Below are positions 51,054-60,814 of a DNA stretch of 64,000 nt, in pieces. Position 1 is the first letter of the stretch; each line of letters opens with the position of its first letter. This stretch comes from Acidobacteriota bacterium (GTDB lineage: Bacteria; Acidobacteriota; Thermoanaerobaculia; Gp7-AA8), in assembly GCA_021781455.1 (NCBI GenBank), contig JAJXWV010000064.1:147054-211053 (forward strand), written 5' to 3'. The notes beneath the pieces were generated by a model. It was given only the letters and a program-made list of their open reading frames with translations, was not told the DNA's origin and ran no database searches. Made by a program: the position numbers and the translations under genes.

Positions 51054-51866
51054 TCAGTGCGTCTCAGCCGGGCGCGGCGGTGGCGGCGCTTCCGCTCCGG
51101 CGCGGCGAGGAAAGGCGATGGACCAGAGGCGCACCAGCGGACCGGAGATCAGGTACAGCAGCGAGCCGGCGAACCAGAACTCGCGCGGCCACCTGCTGGC
51201 GATCCCGGCCACCAGAGCCAGGCCGACGAAGTACATCAGAGACCAGCCCCGCTGCAGGTTCAGACCCTTCTGGCTGCGGTAGCGGATGGGAGAGACCATG
51301 GCGAAGGCCACGGCCACGGTGACGACGGCGACGACCATTGCGAAACGGTGATCGGTCACGGGGAGGGGCGCGTAGCTGATCAGCGACGCGAGGACCATGG
51401 CGCCGGCGGGGCTGGGAAGTCCGACGAAGTAGCGGTAGTCGGTCTTGCCGGTCTGGACGTTGAAGCGGGCCAGACGGAGCGAGACCGCGACCAGAAAGAG
51501 GAACGCCAGGCCACCGCCGAGGCGGTCGAGGGTGTGCAGGCCCCAGGCGTAGACCAGAACCGCGGGAGCGGCGCCGAAGGTCACGACGTCGGCCAGAGAG
51601 TCGTACTCCTTGCCGAATTCGCTGGTGGCGCCGAGCTGGCGGGCCACCATGCCGTCGAACGTGTCGAAGATCGCGGCGAAGAGGAGCGACAGGCACGCCG
51701 TCTCGAAGAAGTCGATGGCCAGCGTCCGGTCGTTGCCGGCCATGGCCTCCAGCGCGCGGGTCGCGTAGTAGATGCAGCGGAAACCGAAAAAGAGATTGAG
51801 GATCGTGAACGATGTCGGGATGACGTAGACGCCGCGGCGGAGGTTCTTCCGCAGGTCGGGCTTCAT
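51054..51866 (-). CDS. pssA: CDP-diacylglycerol-serine O-phosphatidyltransferase
   Basis: 270 residues with about eight membrane spans. The CDP-alcohol transferase motif is complete: D68, D71-G72, A75-R76, G85, D89 and D93 in the segment starting DTFDGMVARQLG. It makes phosphatidylserine from CDP-diacylglycerol and serine. The stop of psd overlaps its start as ATGA. Pro-rich C-terminal tail. Confidence 0.92.
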   Translation of the reverse strand: MKPDLRKNLRRGVYVIPTSFTILNLFFGFRCIYYATRALEAMAGNDRTLAIDFFETACLSLLFAAIFDTFDGMVARQLGATSEFGKEYDSLADVVTFGAAPAVLVYAWGLHTLDRLGGGLAFLFLVAVSLRLARFNVQTGKTDYRYFVGLPSPAGAMVLASLISYAPLPVTDHRFAMVVAVVTVAVAFAMVSPIRYRSQKGLNLQRGWSLMYFVGLALVAGIASRWPREFWFAGSLLYLISGPLVRLWSIAFPRRAGAEAPPPPRPAETH

Positions 51867-52501
51867 TCGGCGATCTCCGCGATCACGGTGAGGCCGACCT
51901 TCACCTTGTCGCGATTCTGGACGAGGATCTGCGCGGCGGGCGGGAAGAAGATGTCGACGCGCGATCCGAACTTGATCATGCCGATACGGTCGCCCCTGAC
52001 GACCTCGTCGCCTTCCTTCTTGTCGAAGACGATCCGCCGCGCCAGCAGCCCGGCGATCTGCTTGAAGGCCACCACCGCCCCGCGGGAGTCCTGGACGACG
52101 ATGAGATTCTGCTCGTTCTCCGTCGACGATTTTTCCACCATCGCGGCCAGCTTCTTTCCCGGGTTGTAGCGGTAGTGGATGATCCGACCGCTGATCGGCG
52201 CCCGGTTGACGTGAACGTCGAAGACGGACATGAAAATGCTGACCTGCCGGGTCAGGCCGGGCCACACCGAGCCGTCCGGCACGTCCTTGATCTGCACGAC
52301 CGTTCCATCGGCCGGCGAGAGGACGTCAACGTGGCGTTCCGATCCGCGGCGAACGGGATCGCGGAAAAAGTTCAGCAGAAAGGCGGCGATGAGGCCGAAA
52401 ACGATGGCCGCCACGGTCCACTGCACCAGCAGCGCCACCGCGGCAAGAACGACGAACGGGATGATCAACAACCATCCCTCAGGGGCGAACCGCAGGCGCA
52501 T
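51863..52501 (-). CDS. psd: Phosphatidylserine decarboxylase, short form
   Basis: 212 residues, the short (PSD-A type) enzyme. Two N-terminal membrane segments, FFRDPVRR, SPADGTV and VFDVHVNRAPISG are conserved. The self-cleavage site is GS at 179-180 (KFGSRVD), giving the pyruvoyl group. It converts phosphatidylserine to phosphatidylethanolamine. psd-pssA is a common operon. Confidence 0.94.
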   Translation of the reverse strand: MRLRFAPEGWLLIIPFVVLAAVALLVQWTVAAIVFGLIAAFLLNFFRDPVRRGSERHVDVLSPADGTVVQIKDVPDGSVWPGLTRQVSIFMSVFDVHVNRAPISGRIIHYRYNPGKKLAAMVEKSSTENEQNLIVVQDSRGAVVAFKQIAGLLARRIVFDKKEGDEVVRGDRIGMIKFGSRVDIFFPPAAQILVQNRDKVKVGLTVIAEIAE

Positions 52502-52587
52502 GTTCCGCTGGATCTCCGGGGCGCGATGTTATGCAAAGGGAGTGCTGTGGACAAGGAATATCGGACGCGTGGTTTCGCTGAAGAAAT

Positions 52588-52690
52588 GGTCACCGAGTCA
52601 CCAGGTCACCCGGTCACCGGTTCGGTGATGAGAAACCGGTGACCCGGTGACTTGGTGACCTGGTGACCTGGTGACCCGGTGACCCGGTAT
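52588..52690. repeat. Hairpin with GGTCACNN 8-base tandem arms
   Basis: Left arm 52588-52620 (GGTCACCG, AGTCACCA, GGTCACCC) and right arm 52636-52690 (GGTGACCC, GGTGACTT, GGTGACCT...). Loop TTCGGTGATGAGAAA. It lies between the divergently read psd and the end of ydcH. Confidence 0.88.
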
Positions 52691-52717
52691 CTCTCACTTC
52701 ATCAATCGCGCAACCAC

Positions 52718-52744
52718 AAAAAAAGGCTCCGGTCGCCCGGAGCC
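52718..52744 (-). terminator. Intrinsic terminator of the YdcH-like gene
   Basis: GGCTCCGG-TCGC-CCGGAGCC stem (52725-52732/52737-52744). On the minus strand it is followed by seven T. Confidence 0.92.
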
Positions 52745-52770
52745 TTCGATGTCGTGTCTGTTTTCGCGGA

Positions 52771-53004
52771 TCACGCCACGTGCGCTGTGTCGTATGTGCG
52801 GATCCGCTGAGCCATCTGGTCCTTCAAATGGAGTTTGCGTTTCTTCAACCGCTTCTCTTCGATCTCCTCCTCGGCAGTGATCTGGCTCTTCGAGATCAGC
52901 TGGTGGAGCCGGTCTTCACACTCGTGGTGTTCTTCGACCCACTGCCGGAATTCTGGATCTTCTGTCGTGAGAATCTGTTGAATGTCAGCAATTGAATTCG
53001 ACAT
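52771..53004 (-). CDS. YdcH/DUF465-family small protein
   Basis: 77 residues, all helical and strongly charged. FRQWVEEHHECEDRLHQL and the basic LKKRKLHLKDQMAQRI match DUF465 (YdcH), whose role is unknown. AAGGAGG before the ATG is one of the strongest ribosome-binding sites in the window, and it has its own terminator, so it is probably well expressed alone. Confidence 0.85.
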   Translation of the reverse strand: MSNSIADIQQILTTEDPEFRQWVEEHHECEDRLHQLISKSQITAEEEIEEKRLKKRKLHLKDQMAQRIRTYDTAHVA

Positions 53005-53214
53005 CGATTTTCCTCCTTTGAAGTACCAATCGGCATTCGCATTTTAGCACCGCAAAACGGTCTAAGTGTCGGATTTTGCCGCGCCGTAAGTTGCAGTATT
53101 GCAAAGAGTTGAGGCTGCCGCTCACTTCCGTATGTACGTCCCCTCACGGTGCTTCCGCGGCCCCTCGTGACGCTGCGTGCCGACCCGCCCGGTCGCGTAC
53201 AATGCGCGCCGCAA

Positions 53215-54783
53215 ATGCGGCGCCAGCACATCCCAGGACTCGCCGTCGCCGTCGTGCTCGCCTCGACGCTGATCACCCCGTTCGGGCGCGAGCTCTTCGT
53301 CGGTGACGAGACCAAGTACTCGATGGTCATACGCGAGATGCGCGCCACCGGGGCGTTCTTTCTCCCGACGCTCCTGGGTCAGCCCTTCACCCACAAGCCG
53401 CCTCTGCATTTCTGGATCGTCGACCTGCTGAGCTTTTTGCTCGGTCCGTACTCGATGTGGACCTTCGTTCTTCCCTCCCTCATTTCGTACGCGGCTCTGC
53501 TATGGATCGTCTACGCGATGGCCGGGGAGCTGTTCGGGCGGCGTTCGATGGCGGCGGCGTTCGTTTGCGGCACTTCTCTGCTGGTGTGGGGATCGGCGCA
53601 GACCGCCAGGATGGACGTGTCCTTCACCGCGCTGATCGCGCTCGCGGCCTGGCTCGTCTTCCGGTTCTTCGAGCACGACGACTTCCGCGCGCTTCTTTTC
53701 GCCGGCGTCGCTCTCGGGATCGCGTCGCTGGACAAGGGTCCCATGGCGCCACTGATCGTCATGGTGCTGTTTGCGATCGAGTGGTGGCGGCGCAAACGCG
53801 CTCCACGCGGCAACTACGCATGGGCGATCCTGGCGATGATCGCAATTCCGCTGCTCTGGTTCGTTCCGGCCATGATCATTGGCGGGAGCAGCTACACGCA
53901 CGACGTGCTGCAGAAGCAGCTCGCCGAGCGTGCCGTCAGCGCGTGGGTGCACAAATCGCCGCCCTGGTTCTATCTCGAGCACGCGCCGGCGACGATCTTC
54001 CCCTGGCTGCTGCTCCTGCTCGTTGCGTTGATTGCGGCCTACCGCCGCGGCGAAGCGTCAGCGGGAGTGAAGTTCTGCGCCGGCTGGATCGTGGCCGTGG
54101 TGCTGCCGTATTCGCTCCTCAGCAGCAAGCTCGACGTCTACATGATGGCCCTCATCCCGCCGGTGGCCCTGCTGATCGGGGACTTCGTGGAACAGGCGCG
54201 CGATGACGATTGGACTCGCTGGGGCCTCGCCGCGAACGCCTTCATGCTCGTGCTGCTGGTCGTTCTGGGAGCGGGAGGTCTGCTGGTCTCACCGAGGGCG
54301 GTCAGGGGGCCGGAGCACGCCTACCTGCAGATGACGTCGGTGCGGATGCTTTTCGTCGTCCTGATCGTCACCGCAATCGTGGGCATCGTCGTGGTCGTGC
54401 GTACGAAGAGCCTGGCCGCCTCGACGATCGCTGTCGGTCTGGTGCCGCTGGCTGCGTTCGTCTATGCCGCCGCGGCGTTGATGCCGGTGGTCAACGAGAT
54501 CGCCTCGACGCGTCCCCTGGTCCGCGAGCTCGTTCGGCAGCACGTGCCCGGCGACAGCATCGCGCTCTACTCGTCGCCTCATCTCTGGACGCGCGACATG
54601 CCACGCGATCTGGAGCACGTGCATTACGTCTCCGCGACGGACTTTTCGAACAGCTCGTTCCGTCCGACGCTCATCGTGACGAGCCGCGGCCATGCTGCCG
54701 ACATCGCCGGTATCCTGTTGCACTATCGCCGCATAGCCAGCGTGCGCATGATCGGAAAATGGACCGATGTCTATCGACGCTAA
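53215..54783 (+). CDS. ArnT-like GT-C glycosyltransferase (GT39/GT83 type)
   Basis: 522 residues from ATG 53215. An N-terminal span is followed by GDETKYSMVIREM, the DE-x-x-Y pattern of the first periplasmic loop that holds the catalytic Asp in ArnT/PMT enzymes, then LGQPFTHKPPLHFW. About eleven further spans, and a C-terminal periplasmic domain. It should move a sugar from a lipid carrier to an outer envelope acceptor; the sugar is unknown. TACAAT lies 11 bases upstream. It overlaps the PAP2 gene by 17 bases, which suggests recycling of the carrier. Confidence 0.86.
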   Translation: MRRQHIPGLAVAVVLASTLITPFGRELFVGDETKYSMVIREMRATGAFFLPTLLGQPFTHKPPLHFWIVDLLSFLLGPYSMWTFVLPSLISYAALLWIVYAMAGELFGRRSMAAAFVCGTSLLVWGSAQTARMDVSFTALIALAAWLVFRFFEHDDFRALLFAGVALGIASLDKGPMAPLIVMVLFAIEWWRRKRAPRGNYAWAILAMIAIPLLWFVPAMIIGGSSYTHDVLQKQLAERAVSAWVHKSPPWFYLEHAPATIFPWLLLLLVALIAAYRRGEASAGVKFCAGWIVAVVLPYSLLSSKLDVYMMALIPPVALLIGDFVEQARDDDWTRWGLAANAFMLVLLVVLGAGGLLVSPRAVRGPEHAYLQMTSVRMLFVVLIVTAIVGIVVVVRTKSLAASTIAVGLVPLAAFVYAAAALMPVVNEIASTRPLVRELVRQHVPGDSIALYSSPHLWTRDMPRDLEHVHYVSATDFSNSSFRPTLIVTSRGHAADIAGILLHYRRIASVRMIGKWTDVYRR

Positions 54784-55660
54784 GCGGTCGACCGCCGCTG
54801 CCGGCTTCGTGACGCTGCTGATTCTGTCGGTCTGGTGGCCCTCGCCCATCGTGTCGGTGAACGAGCTCTGCTGCAATGCGCCGTTGGGGATCGACGAGCT
54901 CTCATTCCTGGGACGCGAGCAGCCGCGCTGGGACGTGGTCTTCTGGTTCCTGGCCGGTCTCTTTACGATCGCGCTGCTGCAATCGGGAAGCTGGAGAGCC
55001 CGCGATTTCCGCACCCTGTGGGAAACGGCCCGGAACGGCCGCTATCGCCGTGCGTTCGCACCGCTGCCGCTGGCCGTCGCCCTCGTCGTTTGCGCCGTCG
55101 TCGTGGCTCTGATGTGGCGGTTCGTCGATTCGGCGCTCGTGGCGTGGTGCGAGTCGATCGAGTCGCAGTCGATCGACGACACCATCCGCTTCTTCAATCG
55201 GTTGGGCGGCGGCATGAACCCGCCCCTGATCATCCTGTTCTTCGCCATCGCCGGCGTGGTCTACCAGCACCGCCGCTGGATCGGCTATGCCGTTTCCATG
55301 GCCATCGCCGCGCTCGGTGCCGGCGTGCTGGCGCAGATCATCAAGCATGTTGCCGGACGGGCCCGGCCGGAGCTCTGGTTAGGCCCGTTCACGCACGCCC
55401 GCCCGTCAGCGACTTCGTTCCCGAGCGGCCACACCATCGCCGCGTTTGCGCTTGCCGGAGTGCTGCTCTTCGCCTCGCGAAGCGTCGTGCTGCGGGTGGT
55501 GGCCCTGATCCTCGCGCTCTGTGTCGCTGCCGCGCGCGTGCTCGCCTTCCGCCACTGGCCGTCGGACGTCGTCGCGTCGGCGCTCATCGCGCTGCTCTTC
55601 GCATGGATCGTCACGACGGCCGTGATCCGCCTCACAGAGCCGCCCGGGGAACCCGCATAG
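54767..55660 (+). CDS. PAP2-superfamily membrane phosphatase
   Basis: 297 residues, about six spans. All three PAP2 motifs are seen: KHVAGRARPE, FPSGHT and RVLAFRHWPSDV. Such enzymes dephosphorylate undecaprenyl diphosphate or phosphatidate derivatives on the periplasmic side. The N-terminal 120 residues are an extra membrane region. The gene starts inside the ArnT-like gene, so a joint role in lipid-carrier chemistry is likely. Confidence 0.9.
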   Translation: MSIDAKRSTAAAGFVTLLILSVWWPSPIVSVNELCCNAPLGIDELSFLGREQPRWDVVFWFLAGLFTIALLQSGSWRARDFRTLWETARNGRYRRAFAPLPLAVALVVCAVVVALMWRFVDSALVAWCESIESQSIDDTIRFFNRLGGGMNPPLIILFFAIAGVVYQHRRWIGYAVSMAIAALGAGVLAQIIKHVAGRARPELWLGPFTHARPSATSFPSGHTIAAFALAGVLLFASRSVVLRVVALILALCVAAARVLAFRHWPSDVVASALIALLFAWIVTTAVIRLTEPPGEPA

Positions 55661-55694
55661 GCTCCCGTCGTTTCAAACTTGGTGTGTAGGGGGA

Positions 55695-55755
55695 CCGCCG
55701 CGAAAGCGGCGGCCTGGGTTCAAGAGGCAGGCGCGACGCGCCTGCCTCTTTTTTT
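55695..55755 (+). terminator. Double hairpin terminator after the PAP2 gene
   Basis: CCGCCGC-GAAA-GCGGCGG (55695-55712) is followed by AGAGGCAGGCGCG-A-CGCGCCTGCCTCT (55723-55749) and TTTTTTT. Confidence 0.92.
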
Positions 55756-55757
55756 CT

Positions 55758-55838
55758 GGTTGCGCGGTTGCGCGGTTGCGCGGTGGTGAAGCGGATGATC
55801 CGATCGCCGACCCCGCAACCGCGCAACCCCGCAACCGT
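55758..55838. repeat. Hairpin with CGCAACCG 8-base tandem arms, locus 2
   Basis: Left arm 55758-55786 (GGTTGCGC x3) and right arm 55810-55838 (CCCGCAAC, CGCGCAAC, CCCGCAAC), loop about 23 bases. It lies between the PAP2 terminator and the end of smc. Confidence 0.88.
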
Positions 55839-55857
55839 CTTCGGCGGGCGGCGGTGG

Positions 55858-58800
55858 TCACCCTTCCAGATCGGCGAACGAGACCGACACCAGCCGCGAG
55901 CAGCCCGCTTCTTCCATCGTCACGCCGTAGAGGATGTCCGCGGCTTCCATGGTGCGGCGGGAGTGGGTGATGACGATGAACTGGGTGTCCCGCGACATGT
56001 CGCGCACGAGGCGCACGAAGCGCTCCGTGTTCACCTCGTCGAGCGGCGCGTCGACCTCGTCGAGGATGCAGAACGGCGAAGGCTTGAAGCGGAAGATCGC
56101 GAACAGCAGGGCGATGGCGGTCAGCGCTCTCTCTCCGCCGGAGAGAAGGGCGATGGACTGATTTTTCTTGCCCGGGGGCTGAGCGACGAGCTCGATGCCG
56201 CTCTCCAGAACGTCCTCTTCGTCGAGCAGCTGCATGCGCGCGGTGCCGCCTCCGAAGAGCGACTCGAAGATCTGCGTGAACGACTCGTTGACTGCATTGA
56301 AGGCGTCGCGGAACAGCTCCCGCGAAGTGAGGTTGATCTTGCGGATGGTCTGCCGGAGCGATTCGATGGCCTGCACGAGGTCGTCGCGCTGCGTACGCAG
56401 GAAGGATTCGCGCTGCTCGAGCTCCTGGTGCTCGTCGATGGCCAGCACGTTGACGGGACCGATCTTTTCCATCTGGTCGGCGAGCCGGGCCACCTCGGCA
56501 TCGAGCTCGGCCCGGGCGTCGTCGTCAGCCGGAGGTTCGACCTCCGCGAGCGCCTCGATGCCGGCATGAAGGTCGAGAGCGATCTGCTCGCGCAGCAGGT
56601 CGAAGGCGGCCCGGGCGCGGTCGGCGCGCCGCTCCGATTCGAACAAGGCATCCCTGGCCGTGTTCCAGAGCTCGCGCGATGCCACGGCCCGCACTTCGAG
56701 GTCGCGCACCCGGACCTCCAGATCGGCGACCTCCGCCTCCAGGCTGACGCGGATCTCGGAGAGCTCGTGCAGCCGGCCTAACGAGGAGTCGAGCTGGCCG
56801 CGCGCGTTCTCCACAGCGGTCTCGGTCTCATGCTGCTTGCGGACGAGCGACTCCACCTCCTGCTGCAGCTGGGTGGCCCGGCCGCCGAGGGAGATGACGA
56901 TGCGCGAGAGGTTCTCGTGCTCGCGCTGGATGGCGTTGACGTTGCCGGCCGCCGTCTCGACGTCGACGCGGGCCTTCGAGGCCACGTCGGTGACCTCTTC
57001 GAAGGCCTGCCTGGCGATGACGAGCTGTTCCTCGTGATCGCGAATCTGCTGCTGGGACTCTGCTTCCGCATGTTCGAGCCGCGACAGCTCCTCGATGGCG
57101 GTGTTCTTCCGGGTGATGAGCTGGTCCTTTTCCTCGCCATAGAGGGCCGCTTCCTCGGTGGCGGCGGCAAACTCGTTTTCGAACCGCTTCAGCTCGGCCG
57201 TGACGCGCTCGCGCTCGTTGCGTCGGTCGCGCAGTTCCTGTTCCGACGTGCGGGCGCATTCCTCGGCCAGGATGCGGGCATCGTCCGCCGCGTGCAGTTG
57301 CTCGTCGACGGCATGCAGCGCGGCGGTGATGGAGCTGGCGCGGGTCTCCTCGCTTCCGAGGATCGCTTCGAAGTCCGCCAGCTGGCGCTTGATCGAGAAG
57401 ACGCCGGGCGTGGCTCCTTCGGTGCGTCCGCCGACGACCAGCGGACCGCGGACGATGTCGCCCTCCAGCGTGATGAACGTGGCCGTGGGACGTTCCCTGC
57501 CGCGTTCGATGGCCTGCTGCAGGTTGCCGACGATGTAGGCCTCGGGGATGGCGTGGCGGACCGCATCGGCGACCGCACCTTCGCCGATGATGGAGAAGGT
57601 GGCGTCTCCGCGGCGGGAGCCCTCGCCGACAGGTTTGTAGTCGAGCATGAGAAACGCGCCGCGCCCCGCGCCGCGCTCGTGAAGGCGATGAATGGCCTCG
57701 AGCGCGGTCTCCGCGCCCTCCACGACCACCGCCTTGGAGATCTCGCGAAGCAGCGTGTCGAGGGCGGCCTCGAATCCCTCCGCGGCGCGCACGGACTCGG
57801 CGGCCGAGAGCGCGCTCGGGATGAGCTCCAGGATGGCTCGGCGGACGTCCTCTTCCTGCGATTCGAGGGAGGTGAGGAGCGTGCGCAGCGAGTCGATCTT
57901 GTAGGTTGTCTGCGAAATCGTGTCCCGGGCGCTGGCCAGAGATTCGCGCATGGAATCGCGGCGGGCTACGAGCTCGTCGCGATGCGCCAGGGTCTCGCGG
58001 GCCTGCTGCTGGGCCGCCACAAGCGCCTGTTCCGCAGCCCGCACGCGGTCATTCCACTCGTCGGTGGTGGCCTGCGCGCCGGCGCGGTTCTCGGCTGCCT
58101 TGCGCGCCTGGTCGTCGAGCTTGGTCAGGTAGAACTCGCACTTCTCGACGGCGATCTCGATCTGGTGCACCTGGTTACGCGCCTCGGAGATCCTGGCGAT
58201 GGTGCGCATCAGCGACTCGCGCGAGTCGGTCAGCGACTTCTCGTGCCCGCGCACCTCATCGGATTTCTCCTGGCGCTCGCGCTCGAGCTGGTCGGCAATG
58301 TCGCGGAGACGGTTGCGCTCGGCCCGCGCCGCTTCGAGTTGCTGGTTTTTTTCGTCGAGCAGGGTCTGCTGCTCGGTTGCTTCGTGTTCGAGCCCGGCGA
58401 TCTGTGCGCGAGCGGTCTCGATCCGTTGCACCAGGTCGCCGAGGTTCGTCTCCGACTGCTGCATGAACGAGCGCAGCCGCTCCACGTCGGCGCTCAGACC
58501 GGCCACTTCCTCGCGGATGTTCGAGGCGCGCGAGGCGCGGCCGGCGTGTTGTGTACGCGTTTCGGCGAGGTCCGCTTCGTCCGTCTCGAGCTGCGCGGCC
58601 AGTTCCGCTTCGCGCGCCTGAGCGTCCGCAACGGCGGTCTCGGCGGCACTCTGTTCTTCCTGTGCCAGGACGATGCGGCCCTTGTAGAGCGCGCGCTTCG
58701 CAGTGGAAAGCTGTTCCGAGATTTCTTTGTGACGGCGTGCTTTTCCCGCCTGCCGCTTCAGCGAGTTCAGGTTGCGCGTCACCTCGCCGAGCGTGTCGTC

Positions 58801-59385
58801 GATGCGCAGAAGATTCTGCTGCGTCTCTTCGAGCTTCAACTCCGCGGCGCGGCGCTTGGTCTTGTACTTCGTGATCCCGGCCGCTTCCTCGATCAGACGG
58901 CGCCGGTCCTGTGGCTTGTTGGACAGGATCAGGTCGATCTTTCCCTGCTCCATCACGGAGTAGTTCCGGATGCCGAGTCCCGTGTCCATGAGGATGTCCG
59001 AGATGTCCTTCATCCGGACGCGACGGCCGTTGAGGCGGAACTCCGACTCACCGGTGCGGAAGACGCGGCGGTTGATGACGATCTTTCCGTCATCGGCCAT
59101 CGGATGATTGCTGTCGCCGTTGCTGGTGCCGAGGGTGAGCGTGACTTCGCCCATGGAGAGCGGACGCCGGCGCGCCGAGCCCTGGAAGATGACGTCGTCC
59201 ATCGTCTCGCCGCGGATGTGCGAGGCGCGGTTCTCGCCGAGCACCCAGATGATGGCGTCGCAGATGTTGGACTTGCCGCAGCCGTTCGGGCCGACCACAG
59301 CGGTCATCGGAGACGGGAAATCGAGGTTGGCGGGATCGTAGAACGACTTGAAGCCGTGTATTTCTAGCTTTTCGAGACGAAACAT
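55858..59385 (-). CDS. smc: Chromosome segregation protein SMC
   Basis: 1175 residues. Walker A GPNGCGKS at 32-39, a long coiled coil (about 170-490), the hinge with GRGAFLMLDY and PEAYIVGNLQQA (about 500-660), a second coiled coil, then the signature LLSGGERALTAIALLFA and Walker B FCILDEVDAPLDE. With ScpA and ScpB it organises and separates chromosomes. ATG 59385 starts at the FRLEKLEIHGFKSF beginning common to SMCs. Confidence 0.97.
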   Translation of the reverse strand: MFRLEKLEIHGFKSFYDPANLDFPSPMTAVVGPNGCGKSNICDAIIWVLGENRASHIRGETMDDVIFQGSARRRPLSMGEVTLTLGTSNGDSNHPMADDGKIVINRRVFRTGESEFRLNGRRVRMKDISDILMDTGLGIRNYSVMEQGKIDLILSNKPQDRRRLIEEAAGITKYKTKRRAAELKLEETQQNLLRIDDTLGEVTRNLNSLKRQAGKARRHKEISEQLSTAKRALYKGRIVLAQEEQSAAETAVADAQAREAELAAQLETDEADLAETRTQHAGRASRASNIREEVAGLSADVERLRSFMQQSETNLGDLVQRIETARAQIAGLEHEATEQQTLLDEKNQQLEAARAERNRLRDIADQLERERQEKSDEVRGHEKSLTDSRESLMRTIARISEARNQVHQIEIAVEKCEFYLTKLDDQARKAAENRAGAQATTDEWNDRVRAAEQALVAAQQQARETLAHRDELVARRDSMRESLASARDTISQTTYKIDSLRTLLTSLESQEEDVRRAILELIPSALSAAESVRAAEGFEAALDTLLREISKAVVVEGAETALEAIHRLHERGAGRGAFLMLDYKPVGEGSRRGDATFSIIGEGAVADAVRHAIPEAYIVGNLQQAIERGRERPTATFITLEGDIVRGPLVVGGRTEGATPGVFSIKRQLADFEAILGSEETRASSITAALHAVDEQLHAADDARILAEECARTSEQELRDRRNERERVTAELKRFENEFAAATEEAALYGEEKDQLITRKNTAIEELSRLEHAEAESQQQIRDHEEQLVIARQAFEEVTDVASKARVDVETAAGNVNAIQREHENLSRIVISLGGRATQLQQEVESLVRKQHETETAVENARGQLDSSLGRLHELSEIRVSLEAEVADLEVRVRDLEVRAVASRELWNTARDALFESERRADRARAAFDLLREQIALDLHAGIEALAEVEPPADDDARAELDAEVARLADQMEKIGPVNVLAIDEHQELEQRESFLRTQRDDLVQAIESLRQTIRKINLTSRELFRDAFNAVNESFTQIFESLFGGGTARMQLLDEEDVLESGIELVAQPPGKKNQSIALLSGGERALTAIALLFAIFRFKPSPFCILDEVDAPLDEVNTERFVRLVRDMSRDTQFIVITHSRRTMEAADILYGVTMEEAGCSRLVSVSFADLEG

Positions 59386-59480
59386 TTGTTTCGAGGCACC
59401 TGAACTGAAAGCGGTAATGGACAGCCCGATGGTAGCAGGATTGAACGCTGCCACGCAGGCGATTTTCAGCGGCCCGAACG

Positions 59481-59698
59481 CAGACCAGAGACCACAGACC
59501 AGAGACCACAGACCACAGACCAGAGACCGCAGACCACAGACCAGAGGCCACAGACCACAGACCACAGGCCACCGGCCACGGACCACAGGCCACGGACCGC
59601 TGATGAGGGCAGGCCCATCACATCGTTCAGGACCCCCTGCGGTCTGCCGTCTGCGGTCTGCGGTCTGCGGTCTGCCGTCTGCGGTCTGCGACCTGCGC
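59481..59698. repeat. Hairpin with GACCACA / GTCTGCG 7-base tandem arms
   Basis: The 334-base gap between smc and the serine hydrolase gene is mostly this element. Left arm 59481-59600 has about sixteen 7-base units (CAGACCA, GAGACCA, CAGGCCA). Right arm 59637-59698 has about nine GTCTGCG/GTCTGCC units. The arms pair only partly, since the left has A where the right pairs with G. 59386-59480 shows nothing clear. Confidence 0.85.
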
Positions 59699-59704
59699 TC
59701 CTCG

Positions 59705-59720
59705 TACAATCGGACACCAA
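59705..59720 (+). promoter_or_regulatory. TACAAT box 9 bases before the serine hydrolase start
   Basis: TACAAT at 59705-59710; ATG at 59720; no ribosome-binding site. Confidence 0.42.
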
Positions 59721-60739
59721 TGACCGCCATCGACGACTTCCTCCGGCGCGAGATCGACCTCGGCAGTTTCCCGGGCGCGGTGTACGCGATCGGAACGCCT
59801 GAGGGAATCGAGCGGGAAGGCGCGTTAGGCAATGCCGTCGCGGTGCCGCTGCGCCTGGCGACGACGATCGACACGATCTACGACTGCGCCTCTCTGACCA
59901 AGCCGCTCGTCACGACGATCCTCGTTCTGCAGGACGTCGCCTCCGGACGGCTGTCGCTCGATCAGCAGCTGCACGGATACACGCTCCACGAGCTCCTGAC
60001 GCACACCTCGGGACTGCGCGCCTGGATGCCTCTCTACGCCTTTCCCGATCCGTTGCAGACGCTGCTGCGAGACGGCCCCGAATGCGAGCGCGGCACGCGC
60101 GTCATCTACTCCGATCTGAACTTCATCCTGCTGTGGTTCGCGCTGCGTGAGATCCATGGCGATTTCAATGTTCTGGCGCGAGAGCGCATTTTCGAGCCGC
60201 TCGCGCTTCGCGATGCCACGCTCGATCCTTCGCCGCTGCTCAAGCCGCGCATCGCTGCGACCGAGTGGGGGCAAAGGTACGAAACGAAGATGTGCGCGGA
60301 GCGGAAGATCGAGTGCGAGGTCCGCCAGGGACTGATCTGGGGACAGACGCACGACGGCAATTCCTGGGGGGTGGGACACGGGTGCGCCGGGAATGCGGGG
60401 CTGTTTGCCACCGCCCGGGACGTCTTCCGCATCACGCAGGCGTTCATCAATGGCGAGCTCGTGCCGCGCGACCTGGTCGCCGACGCGGTTCGCAACCACA
60501 CTCCCGGCATGGACGACGGCCGCGGACTGGGATGGCAGCTCGGCACCGGGAGTGTCGCGACCTCGATGCTCTCGCCCGGCTCCTGGGGTCACACCGGCTT
60601 CACGGGAACTTCAGTGTGGGTCGATCGCGAGCGGCAGAAGATCATGGTGCTGCTCGCGAACCGCGTGCACCCCTGCGCCGCGCCGATCCCGATTCAGAAG
60701 GTGCGCGGCGATTTTCACAGGCTGGCTCTGCAGTGCTGA
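59720..60739 (+). CDS. Serine hydrolase of the beta-lactamase class C family
   Basis: 339 residues, no signal peptide, so probably cytoplasmic. Catalytic S58-L-T-K61, the second motif YSDLN at 130-134 and HTGFTG in place of KTG. Relatives are esterases, D-aminopeptidases and penicillin-binding-like enzymes; real beta-lactamase activity is unlikely without export. The stop codon TGA is the first TGA of a CTGAGTA repeat arm. Confidence 0.88.
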   Translation: MTAIDDFLRREIDLGSFPGAVYAIGTPEGIEREGALGNAVAVPLRLATTIDTIYDCASLTKPLVTTILVLQDVASGRLSLDQQLHGYTLHELLTHTSGLRAWMPLYAFPDPLQTLLRDGPECERGTRVIYSDLNFILLWFALREIHGDFNVLARERIFEPLALRDATLDPSPLLKPRIAATEWGQRYETKMCAERKIECEVRQGLIWGQTHDGNSWGVGHGCAGNAGLFATARDVFRITQAFINGELVPRDLVADAVRNHTPGMDDGRGLGWQLGTGSVATSMLSPGSWGHTGFTGTSVWVDRERQKIMVLLANRVHPCAAPIPIQKVRGDFHRLALQC

Positions 60740-60814
60740 GTACTGAGTGCTGAGTACTGAGTAACTGCATCGAGGACGCGCACTCAGTACTCAGTACTCA
60801 GTACTCAGTACTCG
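60733..60814. repeat. CTGAGTA heptad hairpin, locus 8 (A/T variant)
   Basis: Left arm 60733-60763 (CTGAGTA and CTGAGTG units) and right arm 60781-60813 (four ACTCAGT units), loop AACTGCATCGAGGACGCG. Both arms carry A/T at the seventh position where other loci have C/G, so the two arms changed together. Confidence 0.9.

Noticed and set aside
59720..60739. Antibiotic-resistance beta-lactamase
   Set aside because: No signal peptide and HTG in place of KTG; many esterases and peptidases share the SxxK fold.
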